A stretch of DNA of 64,000 nucleotides. It comes from Fomitopsis serialis (Eukaryota; Basidiomycota; Agaricomycetes; Polyporales; Fomitopsidaceae). The notes under the pieces are model-generated. The model saw nothing but the letters and a program-made list of their open reading frames with translations, ran no database searches and had not been told where the DNA came from. Position 1 is the stretch's first letter, and each line of letters begins with the position of its first letter. The stretch covers positions 1,240,001-1,304,000 of the forward strand of contig NW_025954964.1 in the NCBI RefSeq assembly GCF_022376445.1, written 5' to 3'. Both the position numbers and the translations under genes were made by a program. Shown piece after piece: positions 48,419-59,758 of the stretch.

Positions 48419-50315
48419 ATGACACGTCTGACATCGCTACTTCTGAGTGCGTTGGCCTGCTTACTACCTGTGCATGTCAAGGCCTGGAATTCAACCTACT
48501 ACAATCCTGGCTTCCACCCTGATCTCAGTTGCATTGCATATTTGTTCCTGAGGAGGACAACACGTTCTTCTGCGCGTCGAGCAGCTTCAATGCGTTTCCC
48601 GGTATCCCGATACATGCCAGCAAAGACTTGATCAACTGGCGGCTCGTCAGCAATGCTCTCAACCGTCCCGAGCAGTTGCCAACCCTTGCCATTACGAACA
48701 AGTCCACCAGCGGGATATGGGGTTCCACGGTCCGCTACCGCGAAGGCACGTTCTATGTGCTCACGACGCTCGTCTTTGACGACCAGCCCGAAACGAACTC
48801 CTCGCGCTGGGACAACATGATCTTCACCTCCAGGAATCCGTATTCATCCGCGTCCTGGTCGCAGCCCGTGCACTTCAACTTCACTGGATACGACACCTCG
48901 CCGTTCTGGGACTCTGACGGCACCGTCCACGTCGCGGGTTCGCACCCCTGGGAAGTTACTCCCGGAATCACGCAGACGACACTCGACCTCGCCACGGGCG
49001 AGGTCGGCGCAAGCTACCAGTACATCTGGAACGGCACAGGCGGCGAGGCGCCCGAGGGCCCGCACATCTACTGGCGCGATGGGTACTACTACCTGATGAT
49101 CGCGGAGGGCGGGACGGGCCTGAACCACATGGAGACGATCGCGCGGGCGCGCGAGGTGGGCGGGCCATATGAGTCCAACCCGGCGAACCCGATCCTGACG
49201 AACGCCAACACGAGCGAGTACTTTCAGACGGTCGGCCACGCGGACTTGTTCCAGGACGCGGAGGGGAACTGGTGGGGTGTCGCGCTGTCTACACGGTCTG
49301 GACCCGACTACACTGCGTTTCCGATGGGACGCGAGACGGTGCTGTATCCGGTTACGTGGGAGGAGGGCGAGTGGCCTGTGCTGCAGCCTGTGCAGGGAGA
49401 GATGAGCGGTTGGCATCTACCGAAGACGAACTTCGACGTGCCTGGAGAAGGGTGTGTCGCTTCATGAAGGCATCCGAGTACTATGGCTGACGCAGCCCAG
49501 ACCGTTCGCTGACTCACCAGACTATCTCACCTTCTCGCCTGGATCCCTTTTGCCCATCCATCTTGTGCACTGGCGGCTGCCTATCAATACTTCGTACATC
49601 ATCTCGCCACCCGGCCATCCCAATACACCCCGTCTTCTGCCCTCGAAGCTTAACCTGACGGCTCATGATGGAAATTACGCTGGCCTCGAGGGTCAAACCC
49701 TACTCGCCCGAAGACAGACGGACACGCTGTTCGCGTACAGCGTCAGCATGGACTTCGCACCATCCCTTGAGGAAGAGGAAGCTGGTGTGACGGTCTTCCT
49801 GACACAGGTGTGTAGATGCCCATCTATCAAGAACCTATATATTGATCTCTGTGAGTAGTAACGCAGAATCACCATCTCGGTCTTGGGATGGTGCTCCTGC
49901 CTTACACGAACACAAGTACAAACATAACAGCGCTCACTCCATGCTTCCGATTGCGCTCCGTGTCCTATATCGCTGTACCGCCTAGACGGTGACTCCCGTA
50001 CCCGGTGCATGGCTCGACCGAACGCTGCATTGGGAGATCAAGGCATCCAACCTTACGCACTACAGCTTCGCAGCGGGTCCTGCGGATGCCCGCTCGCAGA
50101 TGCAGATGATTGGCTATGGGCTCGCGGCGGATGTCAGCTGGGGCTTCACGGGTGCGTCTGAAGGTTTGATCTGCCAGGGCTTGAAGAAGCTGATACGATG
50201 TACCGCTGTAGGGACGCTGATTGGCATATACACGACGAGCAATGGGGGCGAGGGGACTACGCCTGCTTATTTCTCGGAATGGACCTACGTGGGGCAAGGA
50301 CAATACCGGAATTGA
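48419..50315 (+). CDS. Secreted GH43-family glycosidase (beta-xylosidase / arabinofuranosidase-like)
   Basis: Signal peptide (MTRLTSLLLSALACLLPVHVKA), then the GH43 five-blade propeller with all three acids in context: YNPGFHPD (base Asp), GYDTSPFWDSDGTVHVAGSH (modulating Asp) and APEGPHIYWRDGYYYLM (acid Glu). A C-terminal beta-sandwich domain includes LRSVSYIAVP, LHWEIKASNLTHYSFAAGP and FSEWTYVGQG near the stop. GH43 enzymes remove xylose or arabinose from hemicellulose; the exact substrate is not readable. Introns are 49452-49500, one ending at about 49867, and one near 50150. A 5-base tandem duplication (TTGCATTGCA, 48529-48538) shifts the frame before FVPEEDNTFFCAS; removing one unit restores it. 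A second shift is suspected near 49984. Confidence 0.86.
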
Positions 50316-50930
50316 GAGGACTCCAGTTCAGATTGAAGATGTCATAATGGCCGGTCGAACTGTCGAGCATTGAGCGTATGCCACGGTACATACCTCGTGT
50401 CAACTCATACTGACAAGTCGACGTCGAAGCAACCTGCTGCTGAATTATCGATCAGGTCGCAGAATTGTCAATAACAGTGAAGTTCAAAGACTGGTTTGGC
50501 CCGTCCCACGAACACAGGACGCATTACCGTACTGCGCGCGAGTCCAACCTGTACCACACGTTGCTCTGAACATGACCATCGGGTTTCGCCAATTCTGCTT
50601 GGCATGCAGCTCGAACCGCTGAACTTTGCACTGCGAGATCAAGGCGTCAACACATGTGAAGGTGGATGCCAGTGCCAGTGTGCGCAAGATACATGGTCAT
50701 AGATGCCCACAGGGAGGCGGAGGATCTTGAGCCGCATGTTGCAGAATGGTGCGTAGTTGGGGCGCGTTCTTAATTGTAATTTTCTGACGAAGCTTGCTAT
50801 GATGGAGGCCTTAGTCGCCATACGAGCAATGGGCGAGGTCGCGTGTTCACGTCCTCGAAAGACTCAGAGATGTACGTATGACGGGCGAGGATAGCATGGC
50901 GACTGAGCAGCTCCGCCTTGGCTCAAGACC

Positions 50931-50981
50931 AGAAGGCCGTCCTCTCCCTCACTCAAGGAGGTCTTCTGCCTAGGGGAGACT
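50931..50981 (+). repeat. Hairpin short interspersed repeat, copy 3
   Basis: AGAAGGCC...GGTCTTCT followed by TAGGGGAGACT. It lacks about eight bases of the middle present in copy 2. Confidence 0.6.
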
Positions 50982-52004
50982 AGCTCAAGACGCGGGTTGC
51001 TGCACTGCGCAGTGTCCGTGTGGCGCCGTACTCAGGCATGCGCATCGAAGTTTGGCTCGTGTGTCTACTGTCAGTTTCCACAGTCCAAGGTGTCCGTGCC
51101 CGTTTTCTTCTCGTCTGCGCCTGGTAGACATCTGATGCCATAATACCCTCCCCTTCGCTTCTGAACTGAGGTGACTCTACTCAATCATTATCAGGCATAT
51201 GCGTATTGTAAGTGCGGGGTAGTGAGACCGGCGTAGGGCTGTTCTAACGAAATCCGCAGGAGGCGCGGTTGTGTGACGGCACTTATATTCGGGCGCAGGT
51301 CACTGAAGGATCAAACGCATGGCAGAGGCATATGACATTCAGTCGTACTTATCAGTAGACACGCGATGATCCATATCTCATCCCGCGCATCACGAGATTG
51401 TAAGAAATTAACCCGAGCAGCTTGAACCTGACCGTCCATTTGTGCGTACGAGGATCTACAACTGCATTCGAAGATATGAGGATGAATCTGCGTAAGTCTC
51501 CCTTGACCTTGTCACGTACTGCTTATCTATATATCGACAGCATCGTTGATCGTAGTAGTTGGTCGTACACTGCATTCGGACTGCATTGGACCTCAAGGCC
51601 TCACATCCTGTCCACTCGGCAACCGAGTGTTCTTGGAGCGTCCCAATGCACAGTCAGCCGCCGGCCGCATCGAACACAAGATTCGCCTCGACGGAGCTCG
51701 AGGCCGCCTCAGCTTTCAATCAGCGGTCTTCATAATTGGTGGTCATGACAGGGTGATGATGGCTATCGTCATCGTATCGCATGGAGCCCCGCGCTAGAAG
51801 ACCTATTCTCCGAGCACGCCGTCTCAACGAAGCCGGCAGAAGCATCAATCGAGCCAGGACAAGATATGTTGCCCATGCGTCCTTGCTCTGCCCCCACGAT
51901 TATGCTTGAGAAGGTAGTCAAGCATTTCTGAAGGCGGTCCCGGTTCGCCGCATATCTATCACATCCCGCATCGTCGTTCTTGGCCCATGCCTACGACGAC
52001 GGGC

Positions 52005-52011
52005 TATAAAA
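52005..52011 (+). promoter_or_regulatory. TATA box of the sedolisin gene
   Basis: TATAAAA about 80 bases upstream of the start codon at 52089, in a region otherwise without TATA-like sequence. Confidence 0.65.
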
Positions 52012-52088
52012 CAACTGCAAAGTAGGATGTCCTCCAGCTCTCGGCACCCCAGCTGGAGACGTTCACGCACCTGCAGGCACTGACGACC

Positions 52089-54194
52089 ATGGTCTCTCGT
52101 CTCCTCGTGGTCACCTCGCTCCTTGCCCTGGTGCTCGGAAAGCCGGTACGCAGGGATCTGCAGCTACATGAGTCTCGTTCGAACGCCCCGGGTAGTTTCT
52201 CTCTCGTTGGACCTGCCGCCGATGACACGAATCTAGCCTTGCGTTTGGCTCTCGTGCGGAGCAACACCGCTGGACTGATTGATGCTCTCTACGACGTCAG
52301 CACGCCTTCGAGTGCACACTACGGAGAGCATCTCACCAAGGAAGAGGTAAGACTCGTGTGTTCACGCCTTCCCTTGTGAAAGTTACTGACATTGTGTGAC
52401 AGGTTGAAGCGTTTGTGGCTCCGAAAGACGAGACCGTCTCTGCCGTCAACGCATGGTTGAGCCAGAACAACTTGCAGTCAACTCCGCTCACCTCCACTGG
52501 CGACTGGCTGTCTATCAACGTTCCGGTCGGCCAGGCGAATGAGCTGTTTGGCACGAACTTCTCGGTCTACGCGCATAGCAGCACCGGCAAACAGGTCATC
52601 CGCACGCTCGCGTATTCCATCCCCACTGATCTCGTCGGACATTTGGATTTGGTGCACCCCACAATCACGTTCGTGCCTTGAATCTGCGTTTGCGACATAA
52701 TGCGGAATCTGATTACCGATTCAAGGTTCCCGGACCCCTACGGCAAGAACCCGATTGTGAAGACCGTACCGCCCTCCAAGCGTTCCGAGACGTTCTCCGA
52801 GCGCGCAGACGACTGCCTCATTAATGGGACCTACATAGCGCCATCGTGCCTGCAGTCATTGTACAACATCCCGACAACTCCGGCTACTAGCGCGTCGAAC
52901 AAGCTCGCGGTTACCGGCTACGTCGAGGAATATGCGGAATACAGTGACCTCACGGTACGTGGCAGATTGAGTTGCTGACGGATGCACAGATTGTCTAATT
53001 GCAGCGATAGTCGTTCCTGGAGCAATATCGACCTGACATGAGCTCTAGCACGTCTTTCAGCATCGTGACGTTGGATGGTGGTGAAGACCCGCAGAACGGC
53101 GAGGCTGGCGACGAAGCGGTTGGTCACCGTCAGTGCTCCATAGCTCCGCGTAGTCATTGACCATTCGATCTTCCATAGAGCCTTGATATCCAGTACACAG
53201 TCGGTATCGCGACGGGAGTGCCGGTGACCTTTATCACCGTTGGCGGTGACGTTGAGAATGGCACGGACTTTGCGAATGTCCTTATCGACACCGCAAGCTA
53301 CCTGCTCAACCAAACAGCGCCTCCTCAAGTGGTGACGACGAGCTACGGCCTCGATGAAGAAGAGATCTCACAGAACCTCGCCTAGTAGGCCTCCTTCTAG
53401 TTCTAGAGACATCCGAGGTTGACGGACTTCGCTTGACAGCAACCTGTGCGATATGTACGCCCAGTTGGGTGCCTTGGGCGTGTCAGTGCTCTTCGCATCT
53501 GGTGATGGTGGTGTATCCGGTGGGCATTGGGACCCCTCCTGCACGACCTTCCTGCCTACCTTCCCTTCCGGTTGTCCTTAGTGAGTCGATCGAGTTCGGC
53601 GATCATTTGTCTGTACTCACCACGGACCTCGTGCAGCGTCACCTCTGTCGGTGGCACAATCAACATCCCGGAGACAGCTGTGAACTTCTCCGGTGGAGGA
53701 TTCTCCAACTACTGGCCCACGGCCGACTTCCAGAAGGATGCCGTCTCCACCTACCTCTCTGGCATCGGCAGCACCAACAGCGGGTTGTACAACGCATCCG
53801 GTCGCGGTTACCCCGACGTCGCGACCTACGCAGTAGACTTCGAGGTCCTGATTGACGGGTCAGTCTATGGTGTGAGCGGCACCAGCTGCGCGTCCCCGAC
53901 GTTCGCCAGTGTTGTCGCTCTGCTAAACGATAAGCTCATTGCTGCGGGCAAATCGACGCTTGGCTGGCTGAACCCGCTGTTGTACTCGACCGCCTCGTCT
54001 GCCTTCAATGACATCACGGAGGGCAATAACTATGCTTGCTCCCAGTACACCACTGGATTCGACACCGCTACCGGCTGGGATCCTGTGAGCATCTTCCGTT
54101 CGTCCGTGTCCGACGTGCCGCCTAACTATGAACATAGGTCACTGGTTGGGGCACACCCGACTTCACGAAGCTGTTGTCTGCTGTCGGCCTGTGA
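52089..54194 (+). CDS. Sedolisin-family (S53) secreted serine-carboxyl protease
   Basis: Signal peptide (MVSRLLVVTSLLALVLGKP), a pro-segment (SSAHYGEHLTKEE...VAPKDETVSAVNAWL) and a mature domain starting after PDPYGKN. The catalytic Glu and Asp lie in GDEASLDIQY, and the catalytic Ser in SGTSCASPTFASVVALLN. GWDPVTGWGTPDF with DITEGNN is the calcium site. All introns, including GTTCGT...AAG and GTAGGC...CAG, splice in frame, so the gene looks intact. Sedolisins are acidic extracellular endo- or tripeptidyl peptidases that digest protein in decaying material. Confidence 0.92.
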
Positions 54195-54559
54195 GAGTAT
54201 ACGAACCTCATGAACATTTGAACTCAAGAATTACGTCTATACGGCAATTTGTTGTACGAAACGGACAATTGACATCAGCGGACGGTATGAGAGTTTATAC
54301 TGATGTGCATTTTGTAATGGTTATACACCACTGTAAGCGGACGGGAACGCTCCTTATGGTGATCGTTTTCTGCGCAATTTGGGTATACGGTATCGATGGA
54401 TTGGCCGTCGGAGTGGGTCATACCTACTTGGTAGATCCAATCGAGGCACCGTGATCTCCATCCTTACCCCGCGTACCCATTGGATGGCTCGGCATCGACT
54501 GTGAACCTCTGTGAGCACGGATACGGGCTGTAGGTCCCTGTGGGCCGATCCAGTGTGCG
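54195..54559. other. Convergent spacer between sedolisin and the AAA-family gene
   Basis: The 3' ends of the sedolisin gene (plus) and the next gene (minus) face each other. No feature is seen. Confidence 0.5.
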
Positions 54560-57128
54560 TCAAACATCAGCAAGGATCTCCACAAGGACATCCTTGACTG
54601 TTCTCCGCTCCCGCACCGCCGGCTCGTCTTCGGTCTGTTGGTGATTCAAACCGCGCGGGATGCTCACAGCGGGGAACATCACGCTGCCCATGACCTCATG
54701 ATCAGGCCCGTCGCGCACGCGAAGCCGGTGCGAGACAACTCGGGGAAAGATCCTCGCCACGTCGACCTCGGAGACGTCCCACCCTTCCGGCGGCTTAGTC
54801 GGCGCCGGCGTAGGTGCGCCCAGAGTCGGCGACATGGCCTGCTGACCGTCGTCGGACGCCGGGAGGTCGACATTCAGCGGAGTGTTCTCGTCACCGTGTC
54901 GGTCGAAGCTGGGTCGCGGGACACCTTGCGGTGCAGCCCAGTCCATCCCCACGATCTCTTTCTCCCACCCGCCGGTCACCCCCGCGCTCTCCGTGTTGGT
55001 GCTCCCGCTGTGTTCTGTGCCAGAGCTTTCCTGTTCGAGCTCTACAGCGACCTGCACGAGCTCTGTGCCGAGTGAGTTGCCGGCGAGAATGCGGAAGGCA
55101 CGGGCAAGAGCTTCTGCGTCTAAGTGAGCCTGGTGTGTCAAGGACGTGCCGTCGAGCACAGGGTGATGCCGTGTTGCTGCGAAGAGGTCGCGTAGGTAGG
55201 ATACCAGTGAAGGATGGATGTTTGTGTACGCGTGGACTTCGGCAGTAGGTGCGGGACTAGCAAGCGCACGCAGTATCGCGAGATCAGAGGCGGATACCAC
55301 GGGCGACGTAACAGAGCCGTGCGATGGGGTGGATGGAAGAGGGGCAGAGCGGGAGGTAGGCGTTCGCAGTGAGGCCATGGGCACGTGGTCGGTATGAGAG
55401 GGGAGCGATTGGAGAGTCGGGAATGGAGACCCACTTGGGGTTGAAAGGGGTGTTCCCCGATATGCTGCATATGCCTGCCTCGCCGAAGGTGTGATCGTGA
55501 CATCCGCACTTACGGAAAACTTGTCTAGCTACAGTGGTGTCATATCGCACATCAGTATTGATCGTCATGGAGGAACGTTACACTCACGAGTCCCCTGAGT
55601 AGCGGCGGGCGCTCACATGGGTCGGCCTTGCACACATAGACCATGAGGAAATCATCCGGCAGGTTCCGTGTGCTCCCATCTTCATCAAGCACGAGCCTCC
55701 GTTGGGCTAGGACTTGACTCAGCGCCCTTTGCGCCTGTGAGCCAGCGTATTCTAGACCGGAGACGACCACAGTCTTCGACAACAAGAGAGGCGAGCGGAC
55801 GTCGTGCTCTTCCATCCCAAAAACAGCCTTTGCATCCGCGCGCTCCTCCCGCTCCCAAAGGATGTCGACGGAGAGCCAATATCTTCTGGCCATGTGAGTC
55901 CAGTCAAGGATAGACCAAGAGGTAGTGGTTCGGTACGCGGGGGCGCGCGGCGTGAGCGCAGAGTGGAAGATGGTGTGGCTGTAGAGGCCATCAGGAGAGG
56001 GCGCCTCGAGGACGCCATAGACATGTTATCGACGAAATAGTCCATGGCCTCTTCGGTATGCCCGGTGTCTATGGATCTCGAAAGTCGTAGTGGTGAAGGG
56101 CGGGGCGTCTGCGAAGATGAACGGCGACGTCCATGCATCGATGATCTGAGGGGTCGGGTCACCGTGCGTGGAGTCAACTCAGCACTAAGGCGTTTGGATT
56201 CCGCAGAGACTGGTCTGCGGAAGAATAGGTTACGGAGAAACGCATCAGGCGATGCAGAGATGTCGTGAGGTTGTAGACGAGTGTGACCTCCGCGTGTACG
56301 GGCCGCATCTGCCTTGGGGGCGACTTTGTACTTGTGGGTCGATAGGCCGAACACAGTTGTGAGTGTCTGGTAAAGAAAGAAAATCAGTTCACATTATGAC
56401 TGGATTACGCTGCTGTTCACTCAAGGAACAGTTTCAGGAGACTACTGTGTCGTTTCGACCATAGGTTCGCGGGGTTAACCTGTAACCAACGAACTAGCGA
56501 AATCCCCAGTTCACATGGTCTGATGACCTGTGACCACAGAACTTGGATAGTTCACCGGTGGCCGGGGCAGGCGGCGAGTGACCGCCTTTGCCCGCACTGC
56601 GTCGCAGGCCCGAAAATGCATTCGTATACCTGTGACCACCTACAGGAATCCTTTGTTCGAACCCCTCTGTGACCTGTGACATGTGAACTGAAACCCTAGT
56701 TCGAGAGGGAGTGCGACCTGTGACCGAACCTATGGTCGAAACGATACAGTATCTGCTCGAGATGTGCAAATCATCCTGACGACGGAACTCACCAAGCTAA
56801 CAATATGAAGTAAGACAGCGACATCTTCCTCCCTGGTCCGCAAGATGAGATTCGCGCATGTGCTGGGAACCTTGGCGAATTGATCGGTGGAAGGTAGGCT
56901 TCCAACAGCAGACGATGACGACTTGAAAGGCTTCGCTATGCGTGAGACGAGACTGAGCAGAAGAGACTGAAGAACCACTGCATCAATCGGTAATGTTGGA
57001 TACGTCGCATGTATATTCGAGAGCAATGTTGAGAGGTACTCTGGTGACCCAGGGACTGCTGGCACCGGATGCTGGCCCGCGATAGGTTCCGACATCGTGC
57101 TGGCCAAATGATGGCTTGGCTTGGACAA
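54560..57128 (-). CDS. Probable MoxR/ChlI-like AAA-family protein (fungal Mg-chelatase-subunit-like)
   Basis: I place this in a fungal family related to AAA MoxR/ChlI proteins from remembered similarity, so the call is tentative. Segments: YLSTLLSNIHATYPTLPIDAV, then TVFGLSTHKYKV with a disordered Ser/Arg tract, then a block including SKTVVVSGLEYAGSQAQRAL, RNLPDDFLMVYVCKADP and ERPPLLRGL. The C-terminal part has VHAYTNIHPSLVSYLRDLF, LDAEALARAFRILAG, GWDVSEVDVARIFPRVVSHR and ERRTVKDVLVEILADV before the stop. One frame change is suspected near 55870. No classical Walker motifs are visible. The true N terminus may extend to about 57350 (GYVLAGELLKTLFQGVLVG). A MITE lies in the intron between the first and second blocks. 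Confidence 0.5.
56445..56750. mobile_element. MITE with long terminal inverted repeats, in an intron
   Basis: 306 bases flanked by TA on both sides (56443-56444 and 56751-56752). The left end CTGTGTCGTTTCGACC matches the reverse complement of the right end (CTGTATCGTTTCGACC), and the match continues in patches for about 95 bases. These include CATAGGTTCG, CGAACTAG and CAGTTCACATG. It has no coding capacity. The TA target duplication suggests mobilisation by a Tc1/mariner-type transposase. It sits inside an intron (about 56370-56787) of the AAA-family gene. Confidence 0.8.
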
Positions 57129-59758
57129 GCCGACAATGCTCTACAATTGCATGACAGAGCTGCCGGTCTTCCAACTCAACCGATACTATGAGTAGCGGTG
57201 CCCCGCCACTTGGGCACTGGCAGAGATTGTACTGGGCGGGTTCACGGCGGCGGTGACTCGGAGCACCTGTTCTCTGGCACGCCGACCAGTACACCCTGAA
57301 AGAGTGTCTTCAGAAGCTCCCCAGCGAGCACATAGCCCTACGGAGCAGTCAGTATAGGCAGGTATGGGCTCGACCCGACAGTCGCGGGCAGACATTTCGT
57401 TCCAGCGCTTAATACAGCGTTGTTGTTCAATTTGCGCCACCGAGCTCAAAACGGCAAGTCTAGTCGGTTAACCCCTCCTTCTATGATCCTCGCAGCATTC
57501 TCCGCTCTTGCAGCCGTCTTGACTGTGCGCAACTTCTTTCGACGCAACGCAGTATCAAGCAGTGTATTTGCTTCATGTCATCGTTGCCGGACCAAGTGAC
57601 TGCGGTGCCGTCGTACCGCGCAACTTGGGAGTCGACACTCGGATACTACCGTCATGACTACATAATGTAGTCTCATTATCGAAGGCTTTCAGACGTGTCC
57701 CAAAGTTTTTCGACTCAGGTTTGCCACTGCGTGTAGGCTGGCGCTTCATAGCTGCCTTCTCACAATACAGCGTCCAAGAAGTTCTTCCACCGAGTCGCGG
57801 GCAGTGGCTCGGAGGTCTGTGGACTTGCTTCTGCAAATTCGCATCAAGACCCTCGTTTTCGGTGATGTCTCTAGTCAGTCCCTTATCCGTGTGTCAGTAT
57901 GTAACAAGATGAGTCGATTTCGGATAGACAGGCACGATACACATGGAATGCAAGAGAAGCTCAGATCACTGTTGGACCCGCGTGCTCTCGACGGATCCCT
58001 CTCACTGCTGTCTGTTGCAGTTCCCAGACTGACTACTCCTGTCTTCTATGCCGGGATTGCTTTCTCAAGGACGCCTCACTCTGTTGCGGCAACATCCATA
58101 CGACATGTTCCAGCTGAGCATTACTGCAACTGCGATCATAGCTTTGTTTGCTATGCTAACAGCTTCACTGGCACCACGTCAAACTGTATGTCGCGGCCTA
58201 TCTTAGCACTCGAGAGATGAGAAACTGATGTTCTAGACTGTCAGTTACAACGGAAGTCGTCGGAACAGCCTATCTACTCACAATCGATGCGAGGCTTGTT
58301 CGAATCTGACTTGCTACTCGGCCCCCTGAAGGACTGCTCTACTAGACCGACGGGTGCATTAAGCGAGCTACCTAGACCTCGAAGTTAGCAAATGCATATG
58401 GTGCGTTGAGGTTGTTCCTGTATTCACCTTCCTAGATCATCCTGTCAGACATTCGACCTGATCGGTGATCAGAATAAATCATTCTGTGCAGAACGCACTC
58501 GTCACGCATCAGACACGAACTCAATGCTCCACCCATGAACGGTCGCTGTGACATAAGTCGCCTGAAAATGGTCGGTTAAAAGTTGATGTTGCATTCATGC
58601 TACTTATTGCTCCGCTCGCAGGTATGTCTGTAGGACTTTCTCAGGCTGGAGTGCTAAATGGCAGCAGTTGACGGTAATCCCTCATCCTATCAATGTGTTC
58701 TCTTCATACCGTGACCCGTTGGTTTAACGCCGCATATCATGCGACTTGTGCAGTGATCCTGCGTGCGTGCACCTCTCATACGTCTATGAAGCTTCCTTGT
58801 TAGACAGTGATAGGATATTCGTGCGGCGCATGACATTACATCACAATTAAGTTCCACTGCGGGGACTTAATGACAATATGTTCTGGGGAGCATACATGCA
58901 CGAGTACCCTGTTTCTCACAGTCACAGAATGTGGACTTTGACAGCTCGGGAACACCTCATTCAACGGCAGTGCGTCCTCTTTCTGTCATGATTCTCTTCC
59001 TGCCCCCTGAGTTACTCACCTGCCTAGTACCATGCGTAGGGCGGCGATGTCGTGACATCTTGATGAAGTTCTTGTCAGTACGTCCGATGTTGTCCTGAAC
59101 ATCGAGATTTTAACGGTGGTGTTCGGCTATAGGAATATTGCACCGCATGCTTCAGACATCACTCGGAATGGCCCATTGTGTCGTCCGTCCTGACGGAAGC
59201 GTGGGCACTTCTACTGCACCCCGTGGCGCACGATGACCAAAACTCAACGTTTGTGGTCCTACACTCCGCACGCCGCTGTCTATGCGCAGAAATACTTCGT
59301 CTGGAGTGCCCCAAATATATCGACCGAGCAAGTTGGACACAGTGACGTATGACATCGTATACTCTTGAGCAATGGTAGGTACTGCGGGCCAATTGCTTAT
59401 CATCCCATTCCGCTGGTAGGTCATTTGTTCCTATGCTCAAGCAGTCTCATTGGCCCAGGCTACTTCACGGACCCGCACGACTGCACAGAAATGATTGCTC
59501 TGTTCCGGCGCGCCCCACCACGCGGTCCTCAGGTCACTAATGCACATGCCAGAATCCTCCTTCACCAACATGTATCCATTCATTCGGCCGGTGTAAGCAT
59601 CCAGGTGAGTCAAGCAGCTGACCGATACTCTCTCGCCGTGTGCTTACCCGTCGACTGACCCTGCGCGGCTCCAAGATCGCAGATATAAATTCCCTCGCTG
59701 CTAGACCCGAGGCCCAGGATCTACCGCATCCCTCAGGCTTTTCGCTTTCTCCTCTAAT
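57129..59758. other. Gene-poor spacer upstream of the thaumatin-like gene
   Basis: About 2.6 kb with only short open frames. The longest (139 codons at 57804-58220, plus) has no recognised family. The left part may include more of the AAA-family gene. I see no RNA gene or repeat. Confidence 0.5.
59684..59690 (+). promoter_or_regulatory. TATA box of the thaumatin-like gene
   Basis: TATAAAT about 70 bases upstream of the start codon at 59759. Confidence 0.65.

Larger units (their letters stand above)
50316..52088. other. Region between GH43 and sedolisin genes
   Basis: About 1.8 kb without a firm gene. At 50480-50740 a weak echo of the GH43 C-terminal domain (GAGATCAAGGC block) is seen. At 51480-51797 two short exons could join into about 105 residues (MRMNLPSLIVVVG...ending GAPR) with no recognised family. 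Confidence 0.45.

Noticed and set aside
51546..51797. Short open frame with a PLGNRVFLERP segment
   Set aside because: It could join a small upstream exon, but no family is recognised and the total is only about 105 residues; noted in the spacer entry instead of called.
57804..58220. 139-codon open frame upstream of the thaumatin-like gene
   Set aside because: No domain, signal or splice partner; adjacent frames give equally plain strings.
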